DNA of 64,000 nucleotides, from NCBI RefSeq assembly GCF_001267885.1, contig NZ_CP012382.1, positions 7,241,001 through 7,305,000 of the forward strand, in the 5' to 3' direction. Each line of letters begins with the position of its first letter. Position 1 is the first letter of the stretch. Below the pieces are notes generated by a model. That model saw only the letters and a list, made by a program, of their open reading frames with translations, was not told the origin of the DNA and searched no databases. Shown here one piece after another: positions 1-8,500 of the stretch. The DNA is from Streptomyces ambofaciens ATCC 23877 (GTDB taxonomy: Bacteria; Actinomycetota; Actinomycetes; Streptomycetales; Streptomycetaceae). Made by a program: the position numbers and the translations under genes.

Positions 1-231
1 GCCCGCGGCCGGCCGGTGGACGTCGCCCGCGGCTTCGTACGGGCGGTCCGCCGCCGTGACTGGCGGCAGGCGGCCGGAGCCGGCCGCTGGCTCTGCCTCC
101 TGGACGGGGTGCCCGACACCCTCGGCCTGGAGACCGGACTGGACTTCGTACGGCTCATGGGCGGCGGCGACCCCCGGGTCGCCCTTCAGCTCGAGGCGGC
201 ACGGCTGATGCCCGCCGGAGTGCTGCTGTGA
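1..231 (+). CDS. C-terminal fragment of an unrecognised protein
   Basis: The reading frame is open from the first base, so the gene starts upstream of the window; 76 codons are visible. The fragment is rich in Arg, Ala, Gly and Leu and ends in LMPAGVLL. I recognise no domain. Its TGA overlaps the GTG start of the next gene by 4 bases, so it is almost certainly the upstream member of the same translationally coupled operon (two DUF6895-like genes and a serine hydrolase follow). The function cannot be stated from this fragment; the missing upstream sequence is needed. Confidence 0.6.
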   Translation, partial: ARGRPVDVARGFVRAVRRRDWRQAAGAGRWLCLLDGVPDTLGLETGLDFVRLMGGGDPRVALQLEAARLMPAGVLL

Positions 232-1178
232 GCGTCCGGCACGTGGAGGAGGCCGCCCTGGACTGGGTGAGCACGCACCGCGACGGCTTCGTGCTCGGCG
301 AGGACGCGCTGGCCGCCGACGGCCAGGTGAACCGCACCTGGAAGCCACTGGGCGAACTGGCCCAGGTCTGCGCCTCCGTGTCCGCGTGCACCGTACCGTC
401 CGACCCGGTCCACGCCCGCGTGTCCGAGCTGCTGGAGTTCGCCTGGCAGCAGACCCGCCGCGGCGAACTGTTCCCGCTGATGCAGTCGCTGGAGCCGTTC
501 GCCACCTACCCGCTGGAGGTGTACGCGGCCTTCGCCTCGGCGGGTCACCGGCACGCCGGTTACGAGGCGTCGGCCGCCGTGGTGGCCCGGACCCGCGGCT
601 GGCGGCTGACCGAGCAGTACCCCACCCGGCGGCTCGGGGTCGTCGAGGCCGAGCGGCGCAGCGGCATCCGCCCGCACGGCCCGGTGCCGCAGGCGCTGAG
701 CCGCACCTGGCTGGGCGGCCTGCCGGAACCGTGGACCTTCGAACGCGCGGCCGGTTACGCGCTGACCCACGTCGTCTTCCACCTCACCGAGTGGGGCCGA
801 ACCCCCCAGGCGATGCCACCGGACCTGGCGGACTACCTGCTGCACTGGCTGCCGCCCTGGCTCGACACCTGCCTGGAGGCCAGGATGTGGGACCTGAGCT
901 GTGAGCTGCTGGCCGTGGCGGCGAGCCTTCCGCAGCCTCCCGGAGCGGCCGTGCTGGAGGACGCCTGGCAGCGCCTCGCGGCGGCGCAGCACGCGTCCGG
1001 CGCGCTCCCCGAGGAGGGCGTCATGCAGGACGCCGCGGCCGACGGGCCCGCCGCCGGCCAGGACCCCTACGCCTTCACCGACTGCTACCACTCCACCCTG
1101 ATGGCCGCGTTCGCGGCGGCCCTCACCACGGCACGGCTGAGGGACGTCGACCACGCCGGACAAGGAGTGCCGGGATGA
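228..1178 (+). CDS. DUF6895-like protein, first of a tandem pair
   Basis: 316 aa, GTG start in a GTGA overlap with the preceding stop. The protein is probably cytoplasmic, with no signal peptide or membrane segment, and is rich in Trp, His and aromatic residues. It shares its whole layout with the next gene: an N-terminal W..HRDGF motif near residue 20, a central ..EPWTFE..AGYALTH segment, a THVVFHLTEWG motif near 180-190, and a C-terminal YHSTLMAAFA motif. The paired His residues in THxxFHLTxWG and in YHxTL could be catalytic or metal-binding, but that is inference. I assign it from memory to the DUF6895 family of actinobacterial proteins, whose role is unknown. Neighbours on both sides overlap by 4 bases, so the proteins are probably made in fixed ratio. 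Confidence 0.75.
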   Translation: MSVRHVEEAALDWVSTHRDGFVLGEDALAADGQVNRTWKPLGELAQVCASVSACTVPSDPVHARVSELLEFAWQQTRRGELFPLMQSLEPFATYPLEVYAAFASAGHRHAGYEASAAVVARTRGWRLTEQYPTRRLGVVEAERRSGIRPHGPVPQALSRTWLGGLPEPWTFERAAGYALTHVVFHLTEWGRTPQAMPPDLADYLLHWLPPWLDTCLEARMWDLSCELLAVAASLPQPPGAAVLEDAWQRLAAAQHASGALPEEGVMQDAAADGPAAGQDPYAFTDCYHSTLMAAFAAALTTARLRDVDHAGQGVPG

Positions 1179-2095
1179 CGGACACCCGCCTGATCCACCG
1201 CGTCGGAGTCGGCGCCCTGGAGTGGCTCTGGGCCCACCGCGACGGATTCCGGCTGGAGCCGGACGTCGATCCCGAGATCGGCTTCCTGGAACGCTTCAAG
1301 CCGATCGGTGAACTCGCCCTCATCTGCAAGGTGCTCTTCCGCGAGGGCGTCGCCGGGTCCCGGCAGGCGCAACTGGCCCGACAACTGCTCGACCACGTCT
1401 GGCGGGACACCCTGGACGGCGGGCGCATGCTGGTGCGCGGGCAGCGCATCGAACCCTTCTCACCCGTCCCCTTCGAGGTGTACCTGCCGTTCAAGGAACT
1501 GGGGTACAGCCAGCCCGAGGTGGAGCGGGCCACGGTGCTCAACCACCGGCTGGACAGCTGGGCACGGTTCCCGGTGACGGCGACCCGGCGTCTCGGCCTG
1601 TCCGCCTTCCAGCGGCGCTTCGGCCTGGCGGCCCGGCCGCCCGAGGCCGACCTGGTGGGCACCACCTGGCTGGCCGGCACCCCCGAACCGTGGACCGTCG
1701 AGGGCCACACCGCCTACGACATCACCCACACGGTCTTCCACCTCACCGACTGGGGCGAACACCCCGAGGGCCTGCCCGGCCCCGTCGCCGACTACCTCAC
1801 CACCTGGCTCCCGGTCTGGATCGACGACTGGCTGGACCTGGAACGCTGGGACCTGCTCGGTGAACTCCTCGTCGTCGACGCCTGTCTGCCCCGGCCCACC
1901 CTCGACGAACCCGCCTGGCGGGGCTTCGCCGCGGCCCAGCAGCCCGACGGGGCCATGCCCGCCGTACGGACGATGCCCGAGGGTGACCCCGACAGCGTGT
2001 TCGACATGATCTACCACCCGACGCTGGTCGCCGCCTTCGCCTCCGTGCTGGCCACCTCCCGCGCCCTCTCCGAGCTGGCGCACACCGCCTCATGA
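1175..2095 (+). CDS. DUF6895-like protein, second of a tandem pair
   Basis: 306 aa, ATG start inside an ATGA overlap with the first paralogue. The same motifs appear in the same order: HRDGF near residue 22, a GTPEPWTVEG-like segment, THTVFHLTDWG near 190, WIDDWLDLERWDLLGELL, and YHPTLVAAFA at the C-terminus. The two copies are clearly homologous but diverged well beyond a recent duplication, which suggests either a heteromer or two related activities. There is no signal peptide or transmembrane helix. The stop overlaps the start of the serine hydrolase by 4 bases. Function is unknown; the conserved His-containing motifs are where I would look for an active site. Confidence 0.75.
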   Translation: MTDTRLIHRVGVGALEWLWAHRDGFRLEPDVDPEIGFLERFKPIGELALICKVLFREGVAGSRQAQLARQLLDHVWRDTLDGGRMLVRGQRIEPFSPVPFEVYLPFKELGYSQPEVERATVLNHRLDSWARFPVTATRRLGLSAFQRRFGLAARPPEADLVGTTWLAGTPEPWTVEGHTAYDITHTVFHLTDWGEHPEGLPGPVADYLTTWLPVWIDDWLDLERWDLLGELLVVDACLPRPTLDEPAWRGFAAAQQPDGAMPAVRTMPEGDPDSVFDMIYHPTLVAAFASVLATSRALSELAHTAS

Positions 2096-3192
2096 CGGGC
2101 CGTGCCGCACCCTGGCCCGGCGATCCCGCCGACGACGAGGACCCCCCGGCACGCTCCCCGCGCCCGGACATCCCGGGGCCCGGCGACGAGCGGGCGCTGC
2201 GCGAGCGGCTGGCCGCGGCCGTCGACGCCGCCGACGCACCCGACGTCGTCTTCGCCGTCTCCCGGCACGGCCGGCGCACCCTGCACAGCGGGGGCACCGC
2301 ACCGCCCCCCGCCGCCGTCCCCCGTGAGGACCTGCGCTACGAGATCGGGTCGGCCTCCAAGACGTTCACCGGACTGCTGCTGGCCCGGCTGATCCGAGGC
2401 GGCGCGCTCACCGGGGGCGAACCGGCGGCCGTCTGCCTCGACCCGGCCCGGCCGCCCGGCCCGCACCCCGTCACGCTCGCCCACCTCATCACCCACACCT
2501 CGGGCCTGCCCGCGCTGCCTCCCGGCTTCGTCCCCCGCGCCCTGCCCGCCTGGCGCACCAACCCCTACGCCCGCTACCCGGCCGAGCGGTTGACCGACGC
2601 GTTCCTGAGCCACCGTCCGCGCCACCGCCCCGGGACCCGCTGGCACTACTCCAACTACGGTGTCTCCGTCCTCGGACACGCCGTCGCCGCGGCCACCGGC
2701 ACGGCGTGGGAGGCCCTGCTCACCGGGCACGTCCTGCGCCCGCTCGGCCTGAGCGGCACGGCCCTGCACGCCGAGGGGCCCGGGACCGACGCCACCGGGC
2801 ACCGCAAGGACGGCCGCACCCCCGTGCCCGCCCTGGACGCCGGCGGTTTCCAGGCGGCCGGCGCCGTCCGCTCCACACCGCACGACCTGCTCGCCTTCCT
2901 CGAGGCCCACCTCGACCCGGCGGGCTCACCGGCGGCGGACGCGCTGCGGGCGGTGCGGGTGCCGGTGCTGAGACGCGGGCCGGGGCACCGGCACGTGCAC
3001 ACGGTGGCCTGGTTCCGGCACCCCACCGACGGCGGGCCGATGTACTTCCACAGCGGAGCCACACTGGGCCAGCAGGCGTTCCTGGGCTTCCGCCCCGACA
3101 CCGGCACGGCCCTGGCGGCGGTGTGCAGCCGGCGCTTCCGCGCCCGCGACCCGTTCATCGCCACCGCGTACGCGTTCCTCATGGAGGGATGA
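2092..3192 (+). CDS. Class C beta-lactamase-fold serine hydrolase
   Basis: 366 aa, ATG start in an ATGA overlap. The nucleophile motif SASK is in EIGSASKTFTG (SxxK, about residues 85-95) and the second motif YSNYG is near residue 185 (YxN). A C-terminal FHSGATLGQQAF segment supplies the HxG-like third motif. This places it with serine beta-lactamases, D-alanyl-D-alanine peptidases and the many related esterases and amidases. The N-terminus has no signal peptide, unlike true cell-wall peptidases, so a cytoplasmic hydrolase acting on a small molecule or peptide made by its operon partners is plausible. Last gene of the coupled operon; a convergent protease gene follows after 82 bases. Confidence 0.8.
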   Translation: MTGRAAPWPGDPADDEDPPARSPRPDIPGPGDERALRERLAAAVDAADAPDVVFAVSRHGRRTLHSGGTAPPPAAVPREDLRYEIGSASKTFTGLLLARLIRGGALTGGEPAAVCLDPARPPGPHPVTLAHLITHTSGLPALPPGFVPRALPAWRTNPYARYPAERLTDAFLSHRPRHRPGTRWHYSNYGVSVLGHAVAAATGTAWEALLTGHVLRPLGLSGTALHAEGPGTDATGHRKDGRTPVPALDAGGFQAAGAVRSTPHDLLAFLEAHLDPAGSPAADALRAVRVPVLRRGPGHRHVHTVAWFRHPTDGGPMYFHSGATLGQQAFLGFRPDTGTALAAVCSRRFRARDPFIATAYAFLMEG

Positions 3193-3274
3193 CGGGGCGC
3201 GGAGAAGGCGGGCGCGGGGCCGCCGCGTCCGGCAGGGGCCCCGCGCCGACCGCCGTCCGGCGGTTCACCGTCCG

Positions 3275-4654
3275 TCAGACACGCTGCCACAGGGCCGGCG
3301 TGCTCTCGGGCGACCAGACGCCCTGCGCCTGGTGGTTCTGCAGGCAGCGGTAGCGCGCGCCCGAGTGGGACACCGTGGCCCCGGTCTCGTAGACCCGGCC
3401 CGCGGCCCACGCGTCCGCCGCCGCGTTGTCCTGCGGAGCGGGGGTTCCCGCCTCGGCGGCGGTGGTCTTCAGGGTCAGTCCGAAGTCGCTGAGCAGCGGA
3501 TTGACCGGCTGGTAGAAGGTGGTCCCGCCGTTCGTGCAGTCACCGGAACCGCCGGACGTGGTGCCCTGCGCCTGGGCGCCCGCGACGAAGGGGCCGCCCG
3601 AGTCGCCGGGTTCCGCGCACACCGTCGTCTCGGTCAGCCCGTCGACGGTGCCCTCCGCGTAGTTGACGCTCGTGTCGTGCTGCTGGACCGTGCCGCAGTG
3701 CCACCCGGTGGTGGAACCGGAACGGCACACCGACGCGCCCACGAGCGCCTCCACCGAGCCGGCGACCTGCACCTTCTGGTCGTTCTGCGCCTTGACGTCC
3801 GGCGTGGCGGTCCAGTCCGCGTTGACCCCCACCCAGGCCATGTCCTTGCCCGGGAACGTCGACGCCTGGAAGGTGCCCTGGTCCGCCTGGTTGAACCCGG
3901 TGGTCGTCGCGCCCGGCTTGCCGCAGTGTCCCGCCGTGGCGAAGCCCTGCTGCTGGTCCTTGGTCACGGAGAAACCGATGGAGCAGCGGGCCTGCCCGTC
4001 GATGTAGTAGGCGTCGCCGCCGACGAGGTCCTCCAGCACCCGCGGCCGGTTCGCCGAGACCCGGACGCCGATGTCCTGGCCGCCGACCCCGGCGGCCTCC
4101 GCGAAGGCCGCCGCGGCCCGCTCGCTGGTGGCCTGGACCGTGACCCGGTTGGCCTTCACGTCGACGTACCAGACCGGCGTCTCGGAGGTCTGCGAGCCGG
4201 CCGCGGCGGCGTCGTCCAGCCGCTGTTTGACCGTCCGCAGCTCGCCCAGCCCCCTGGCGACGACGGCGGCCTTGGCGCCCTGGGCCTCGATGGCGGCGGT
4301 GTCGGCGGCGTCGGTGGTGGCGACGGTCAGCTCGGCGGAGGTCGCTCCGCTCACCCAGGCGCCGGCGAAGCGGTCGCCCAGCGTGTTGCGCAGCATGCCC
4401 GCGCGGGTGCCCGCCTCGGCCTCGTTGACCAGCCGGACCGACGCCTGGCCCGGCGTCAGCCGCAGGTCCCGCTCCATCGCGTGGAGCACCTGCGCCGACG
4501 GCCTGTCGGCGCCGAGGGTCCGGGCGGCGGAGGACTGCGGCCCCGGGGCGGGTGGCGGCGCGGCCGAGGCGGCCGAGGGAAGTGCGGTCAGGACCAGGGT
4601 GCCGAGCGCGGTCAGGGCGGCGCGGCGGCTGCGCGCGGCATGTCCGGCGACCAT
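3275..4654 (-). CDS. Secreted streptogrisin-type serine protease with chitin-binding C-terminal domain
   Basis: 459 aa from the ATG at 4654, chosen because GAAGGAGG lies just upstream and the signal peptide follows directly (hydrophobic stretch to about residue 31, ending SAASA). Residues about 32-205 form an alpha-lytic-type propeptide. The S1 family catalytic domain follows, with His243 in ATAGHCG, Asp271 in GKDMAW and Ser352 in EPGDSGGPF. The last 45 residues (AWAAGRVYETGATVSHSG onward, ending ALWQRV) look like a small carbohydrate-binding module of the chitin/cellulose-binding CBM5/12 type, as in streptogrisin C. It should be exported by Sec, mature by self-cleavage, and attack protein on chitinous or cellulosic material. 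It stands alone, convergent with the beta-lactamase-like gene. Confidence 0.92.
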   Translation of the reverse strand: MVAGHAARSRRAALTALGTLVLTALPSAASAAPPPAPGPQSSAARTLGADRPSAQVLHAMERDLRLTPGQASVRLVNEAEAGTRAGMLRNTLGDRFAGAWVSGATSAELTVATTDAADTAAIEAQGAKAAVVARGLGELRTVKQRLDDAAAAGSQTSETPVWYVDVKANRVTVQATSERAAAAFAEAAGVGGQDIGVRVSANRPRVLEDLVGGDAYYIDGQARCSIGFSVTKDQQQGFATAGHCGKPGATTTGFNQADQGTFQASTFPGKDMAWVGVNADWTATPDVKAQNDQKVQVAGSVEALVGASVCRSGSTTGWHCGTVQQHDTSVNYAEGTVDGLTETTVCAEPGDSGGPFVAGAQAQGTTSGGSGDCTNGGTTFYQPVNPLLSDFGLTLKTTAAEAGTPAPQDNAAADAWAAGRVYETGATVSHSGARYRCLQNHQAQGVWSPESTPALWQRV

Positions 4655-4843
4655 GCGATGTGCCTCCTTCAGGGCTGTGCGAGACAGCGGGATCAGTGGG
4701 TGACCGTCGGTCACCGTGCGACTGCGGCGAAGTCACAGGCTTTGCCGCGAAGACGCGCCGGGATGTCGGACCCGGCCGTCTTTCGCGCTATGGGGGACGC
4801 GGTGGGTGCCAAGTGCAGTACGCGGGCGCGCGGCGGGCCGCGC

Positions 4844-6505
4844 TCAGGCCGGCTTCAGCCCGGGGGCGCCCGCCTCGGTGACGAAGGACGCGGTCGTGGC
4901 GACGGGGGCGCCGGGCGTGCTGATGGCGGAGACGGTCCTGAAGTCGAGGCGGGTCGACTGACGTCCGAGTTCGGCCCGGACGTAGCCGCGCCTGGCGTCG
5001 TAGTGCTTCATGTGCGGGTTGGCCTGCATGTACAGGTCCCAGTTGGCGGGCTTTTCGACCCCGTCCCGGCCGCTGGCCACGGAGGTGCAGGTGACCTCGG
5101 TGCCGACGGTGGCGGAGGCCGGGTCGTCGAAGTTCTCCTTGACGTCGAGGGCGTAGCCCACGTGCACGTCGCCGGTGAGGATCAGCCAGTTGTCGACCCC
5201 GGCCGCCTTCGCCCCGGCGACGACCCGGGCGCGGGAGGCGCGGTAGCCGTCCCAGGCGTCCATGGAGAGCGCGGCGTCGGCGGTCACGTCGAACTTGCGC
5301 TGCGAGAAGCAGACCTGCTGGGGCATCACGTTCCACAGCGCCGACGAACTCTGCCAGCCGTTGAGCAGCCACTGCTCCTGCGCGGCGCCGGTGATGGTGC
5401 GCGCCGGGTCGTCCGACTCGGGGCCGGGTGCGTGCGGCCGGTCGTCGTAGGCCTGGTCGGAGCGGTACTGGCGGGTGTCGAGGATGTCGAACTGGGCCAG
5501 GGTGCCCCAGTGCAGCCGGCGGTACAGCTGGGCGTCCGGGCCCTGGGGCAGCTGGGCCGCGCGCAGCGGCTGGTTCTCCCAGAAGGCGCGGTAGGCGGCG
5601 GCCCGCCGCAGCAGGAACTCCTCCGGCGGGATGGCGTTCTCCGGGATGCTGCCCGCGTAGTTGTTCTCGGTCTCGTGGTCGTCCCAGGTGACCACGAAGG
5701 GGTGCGTGGCGTGGGCGGCCTTGAGGTCCTCGTCGCTCTTGTACAGCGAGTAGCGCAGCCGGTAGTCCGCGAGGGTCATGGTCTCGCGGTTGAACACGTC
5801 GGGCAGCACGATGTCGGTGTAACGGCGCTCTCCGCCGGCCGAGTTGACCGCGTACTCGTAGAGGTAGTCGCCGAGGTGGAAGACGACGTCGACGTCGTCC
5901 TGGGCGACATGCCGGTAGACCGTGTAGTAGCCGTCCTGGTAGGCCTGGCAGGCGACGGCCGCCAGCTTCAGCGAGGAGGTGACGCTGCTCTGCGCCGGAG
6001 CGGTGCGGGTGCGGCCCGTCGGACTGAGCCAGACGCCGGTGCGGAACCGGTAGTAGTACACCGTGCCCGGCGTCAGGCCCTGGACGTCGACGTGCACGCT
6101 GTGGGCGTACTCGGCGTGTGCCTCGGCGGTGCCCCGGAACAGGACGGCCGCGAAGTACTCGTCGAGGGCGACCTCCCACTCGACCGTGACCCGCTCCGTG
6201 CCCATGCCGCCGTCCTCCAGGAACGGCTCGGGCGCCAGCCGGGTCCACAGCAGCACCGAGCCCGGCAGCGGGTCGCCGGAGGCGACACCGAGGGTGAACG
6301 GGTCGCTGGTGATCCGGGCCTTGCGCAGGGGCGCGGCGACCGCGCCGCGGGCCGGCAGGTTGGTGGAGAAGGCGAGCGCGGCGGCGGCCGCCGTGACGGT
6401 GAGGAAGCGCCGGCGGCCGAGGTGGCGTACGGCGGCGCCCATCACGGCGTCGTGCGGGGAGAAGGCGTGCTCGGCCAGTCGGCTGTGACGGCCCGTGGGC
6501 GCCAT
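4844..6505 (-). CDS. phoC: Secreted PhoD-type alkaline phosphatase/phosphodiesterase (Tat substrate)
   Basis: 553 aa from the ATG at 6505 (MAPTGRH), preceded by GAGAGGA. The twin-arginine signal is LGRRRFLTV near residue 30, followed by a hydrophobic AAAAALAFS stretch. PhoD-family motifs are visible: FHLGDYLYEY, TWDDHETENNY (metal-binding Asp and His) and LTGDVHVGY near residue 430. PhoD enzymes fold in the cytoplasm with metals, leave by Tat and release phosphate from esters in the medium. The gene symbol rests on my memory that S. coelicolor carries a third phosphatase, phoC, at SCO0828; treat it as provisional. In other Streptomyces such genes answer to PhoP, but I found no convincing PHO box upstream. 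Confidence 0.88.
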   Translation of the reverse strand: MAPTGRHSRLAEHAFSPHDAVMGAAVRHLGRRRFLTVTAAAAALAFSTNLPARGAVAAPLRKARITSDPFTLGVASGDPLPGSVLLWTRLAPEPFLEDGGMGTERVTVEWEVALDEYFAAVLFRGTAEAHAEYAHSVHVDVQGLTPGTVYYYRFRTGVWLSPTGRTRTAPAQSSVTSSLKLAAVACQAYQDGYYTVYRHVAQDDVDVVFHLGDYLYEYAVNSAGGERRYTDIVLPDVFNRETMTLADYRLRYSLYKSDEDLKAAHATHPFVVTWDDHETENNYAGSIPENAIPPEEFLLRRAAAYRAFWENQPLRAAQLPQGPDAQLYRRLHWGTLAQFDILDTRQYRSDQAYDDRPHAPGPESDDPARTITGAAQEQWLLNGWQSSSALWNVMPQQVCFSQRKFDVTADAALSMDAWDGYRASRARVVAGAKAAGVDNWLILTGDVHVGYALDVKENFDDPASATVGTEVTCTSVASGRDGVEKPANWDLYMQANPHMKHYDARRGYVRAELGRQSTRLDFRTVSAISTPGAPVATTASFVTEAGAPGLKPA

Positions 6506-6893
6506 CTGGTGTCCTCTCGTACGGGGCGGGCGGTCCGTGGGCGAGCGGCCCGGGGAACCGGGTGGCCCCGGGCGGTCGCCCGACGCACGCCGGCACGGGG
6601 TACTCGCCGTCGGGGCGAACCGGTGTGCGCCGTCCGCGCCGGGGCCCCGTCGCGCGGTGGCGCCGACCCGCGATGCGCGGACCCCGCATGCTAAGCAGAC
6701 GAAACATCCGAAACCGTCAGGACTTGCTGAGTGATCACACAGGAGGAGGTACGGGTGTGTGGCGCCCCCGGGCCGGGGCACCCGGCTCGGCCGAGGGACG
6801 CGTGCACGGGCGGGGGACGGGGTGCACGGGCGGGTGATGAGGGCGCGGACGAGGACGCGGGGCACGGAAGCGGAAGGCGGGTGGACGGAGCCG
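6506..6893. other. 388-bp divergent intergenic region, phosphatase/hypothetical
   Basis: This stretch separates the start of the phosphatase gene from the start of the small protein gene at 6894. It is strongly GC-rich except for an AT-richer patch at about 6688-6735, the likeliest place for promoters. That patch holds two GAAAC-type repeats nine bases apart. No coding pattern or stem-loop stands out. Confidence 0.5.
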
Positions 6894-7199
6894 ATGGCCA
6901 GGACGCGGCGCTACGACGTGGCGGCCTCCGGTCGCTGGTGGGACCCGGAGGACAACCGCTGGCTGCCGGCCGGCGAGGTGCACGCGTGGGAGCAGGGCAC
7001 CAACCAGACCGTGTGCGGCCTCTCGCTCCACCGTTCGCAGCTGTCCCGGTTCCCGGCCGTCACCTGGGCCGACGCGCTGCCGGAGTCCGGCGGCGCGGCC
7101 GACGCCGTCCGCCGGGTCTGTCCCCGCTGCGCCGCCGCGGCCGGTCGCCGGGGAGCGGGAGCCCGCCCGGCCCGCCGGCACATCAACCCGCGCCCCTAG
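6894..7199 (+). CDS. Small conserved Cys/His protein, possible zinc binder
   Basis: 101 aa. The start at ATG 6894 is preferred over longer upstream starts because GGACGGAG lies just before it and the upstream codons are low-complexity Arg/Gly. It contains WWDPEDNRW near residue 15, VCGLSLHRSQL near 45, and VCPRCAAA near 80, so a Cys, a His and a CxxC could form a zinc site. The tail is basic. I know similar small proteins from Streptomyces only as hypotheticals and cannot name a function. It lies next to the methyltransferase (convergent) but gives no sign of sharing its role. Confidence 0.6.
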   Translation: MARTRRYDVAASGRWWDPEDNRWLPAGEVHAWEQGTNQTVCGLSLHRSQLSRFPAVTWADALPESGGAADAVRRVCPRCAAAAGRRGAGARPARRHINPRP

Positions 7200-7215
7200 G
7201 GCCGGACGCATCGCC

Positions 7216-7312
7216 CGGCTCCCGGGAGGAGGCGCGGTGACGGCCCCGGGAGGAGGGGCGGTGACGGCCCCGGGAGGAGGCGCGGTGGCGGCCCCGGGAG
7301 GAAGGGCGGTCA
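7216..7312. repeat. 24-bp tandem repeat, four copies, abutting a stop codon
   Basis: Copies lie at 7216-7240 (25 bp, one extra T), 7241-7264, 7265-7288 and 7289-7312. Each carries the palindrome CCCGGG followed by AGGA and ends GCGGTGA or a near match. The final copy ends on the three bases that form the stop codon of the minus-strand methyltransferase (7310-7312), so the array begins exactly at the gene's 3' end. Copies differ at a few positions. Confidence 0.9.
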
Positions 7313-8116
7313 CGCCGCCCGTGGCGGCAGGGGCGAGCGGCTGACGCGGATCTTGGACTGGCCGTGCGGCCGCCGCTCCCAGTCCTCCATGAAGCGGGCG
7401 TGCAGGTTGCGCTGGGCGGCCAGCGTGAGCAGGGTGTCGGTCCGGTAGTAGAAGTCCTCCCGGAGCACGTGGTGCTCGGCGCCCTCCGTGCGGTCGAAGG
7501 TGAAGTCGAAGAACCCGGTGGCGGTCAGGACGCGCCCGACGTGCGCGAGGCATTCGTCGATGACGCGCAGCGGCGAGTGCGAGAAGACGCTGTGCGCGTG
7601 GACGACGTCGAAGTGGTCGCCGGGCAGGAAGTCCAGTCTGAGGTCCCCGGTGAGGGTCAGGTGGGGGAGCTTCGCCTGGAGTCCATGTTCGGTCACGGTC
7701 CTTTTCGCGGCGATCAGGATGTCCGGCGAGATGTCGATGCCGTAGTAGTGGCCGGTGTCGAGGTGGTCGATGAACCGCCAGCCCCCGCGCAGGTTGCCGC
7801 AGCCGATGTCGAGCATGCGGTGCTCGGGACGCAGGCCGTGCTCGACCAGGTACTCGAACTGCATCCGTCCGAGTGCCAGCCAGCGGTCGTGGGTGCGGCT
7901 GCCCACCGCGGCCTGAGGGTCGCGGCGGGTGTCGGAGGCCATCACCGCCCGGTAGTAGCCGACGTGGTCCGGGTGTGTGAGCCGCAGCCACGCGTCCCGG
8001 CCGGCCCTTCGGAGGTACGGCCCGACCCGCTCCGGGTGGCGCAGCGCGTAGCCGACCTTGTGGGGGAGCGCGGCACGGTTGCTGCGCAGCTTCGGGGACT
8101 CGGCGTCCTCGGGCAT
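7310..8116 (-). CDS. Class I SAM-dependent methyltransferase
   Basis: 268 aa from the ATG at 8116, which has GGAGG 12 bases upstream. Motif I is MLDIGCGNLRGG near residue 103. YYGIDISPDIL follows as motif II, DHFDVVHAHSVFSHSP is the post-II/III segment, and GFFDFTFDR is motif IV-like. This is the Methyltransf_11/25 type of Rossmann methyltransferase. The N-terminal 80 residues (ALRHPERVGPYLRRAGRDAW) look helical and may form a substrate lid. The DIGCGN..GG arrangement with a following FIDHLDTGHYYG resembles methyltransferases of sugar or small-molecule pathways, but the substrate is unknown. It is divergent from the regulator at 8501 and has no obvious partner. Confidence 0.85.
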   Translation of the reverse strand: MPEDAESPKLRSNRAALPHKVGYALRHPERVGPYLRRAGRDAWLRLTHPDHVGYYRAVMASDTRRDPQAAVGSRTHDRWLALGRMQFEYLVEHGLRPEHRMLDIGCGNLRGGWRFIDHLDTGHYYGIDISPDILIAAKRTVTEHGLQAKLPHLTLTGDLRLDFLPGDHFDVVHAHSVFSHSPLRVIDECLAHVGRVLTATGFFDFTFDRTEGAEHHVLREDFYYRTDTLLTLAAQRNLHARFMEDWERRPHGQSKIRVSRSPLPPRAA

Positions 8117-8500
8117 GGGCGGATCGACCTCCGGGTGAGGGGCTGGGCGGTGAGGAGGGTGCCGAGGGGCGTCGGACCCGGCGGCGCGGCGACAGGACCG
8201 TGACGACGGTGAGTCCCCGCGGCGGGGCCGCCGCCGAGTGCCGTGCCGGTCCACTGGAACGACCAGTAGTCTCCGGCCGGACCGGCCGCGCGGGAGCGGG
8301 CGACATAGCCGCGCCGGGCCATGCACTCCTTCGGCTCGCGGCCGGACGGGTGGGGGCGGTTCCGGACGTCCTCGCGCCGGCCGGACACCGTGATCGGGCC
8401 GATCGGGCCGATCGGGCCGTGGTCCCGTGATTGGACTGTCCGTCCAGACGCTGGACGTGTAGTCTCGCCACTCTCGGAGACCCGGACTGGGAGGCATCTC
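8117..8500. other. 384-bp divergent intergenic region with short tandem repeat
   Basis: It separates the methyltransferase start from the regulator start. It contains three perfect copies of the 9-mer GATCGGGCC at 8392-8418 and, 22 bases further on, a perfect 7-bp inverted repeat (8441-8457), listed separately. I see no gene in it. Confidence 0.6.
8441..8457. promoter_or_regulatory. Inverted repeat, candidate operator
   Basis: The 17-mer CGTCCAGACGCTGGACG has perfect 7-bp arms around a 3-base centre. It ends 43 bases before the GTG start of the PAS/HTH regulator and is followed by TGTAGTCT, a plausible -10. Autoregulation by the downstream regulator is an inference from position only. Confidence 0.5.

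Noticed and set aside
3332..6694. A plus-strand open frame of over 1100 codons spanning protease and phosphatase genes.
   Set aside because: It is the antisense shadow of two clear minus-strand genes; its translation is low-complexity Gly/Arg/Val without any domain, and third-position bias fits the minus strand.
6688..6735. Possible PHO boxes upstream of the phosphatase gene (two GAAAC repeats).
   Set aside because: The repeat period is nine bases and the sequence does not match the 11-base GTTCACC-type units of PhoP sites, so no claim is made.
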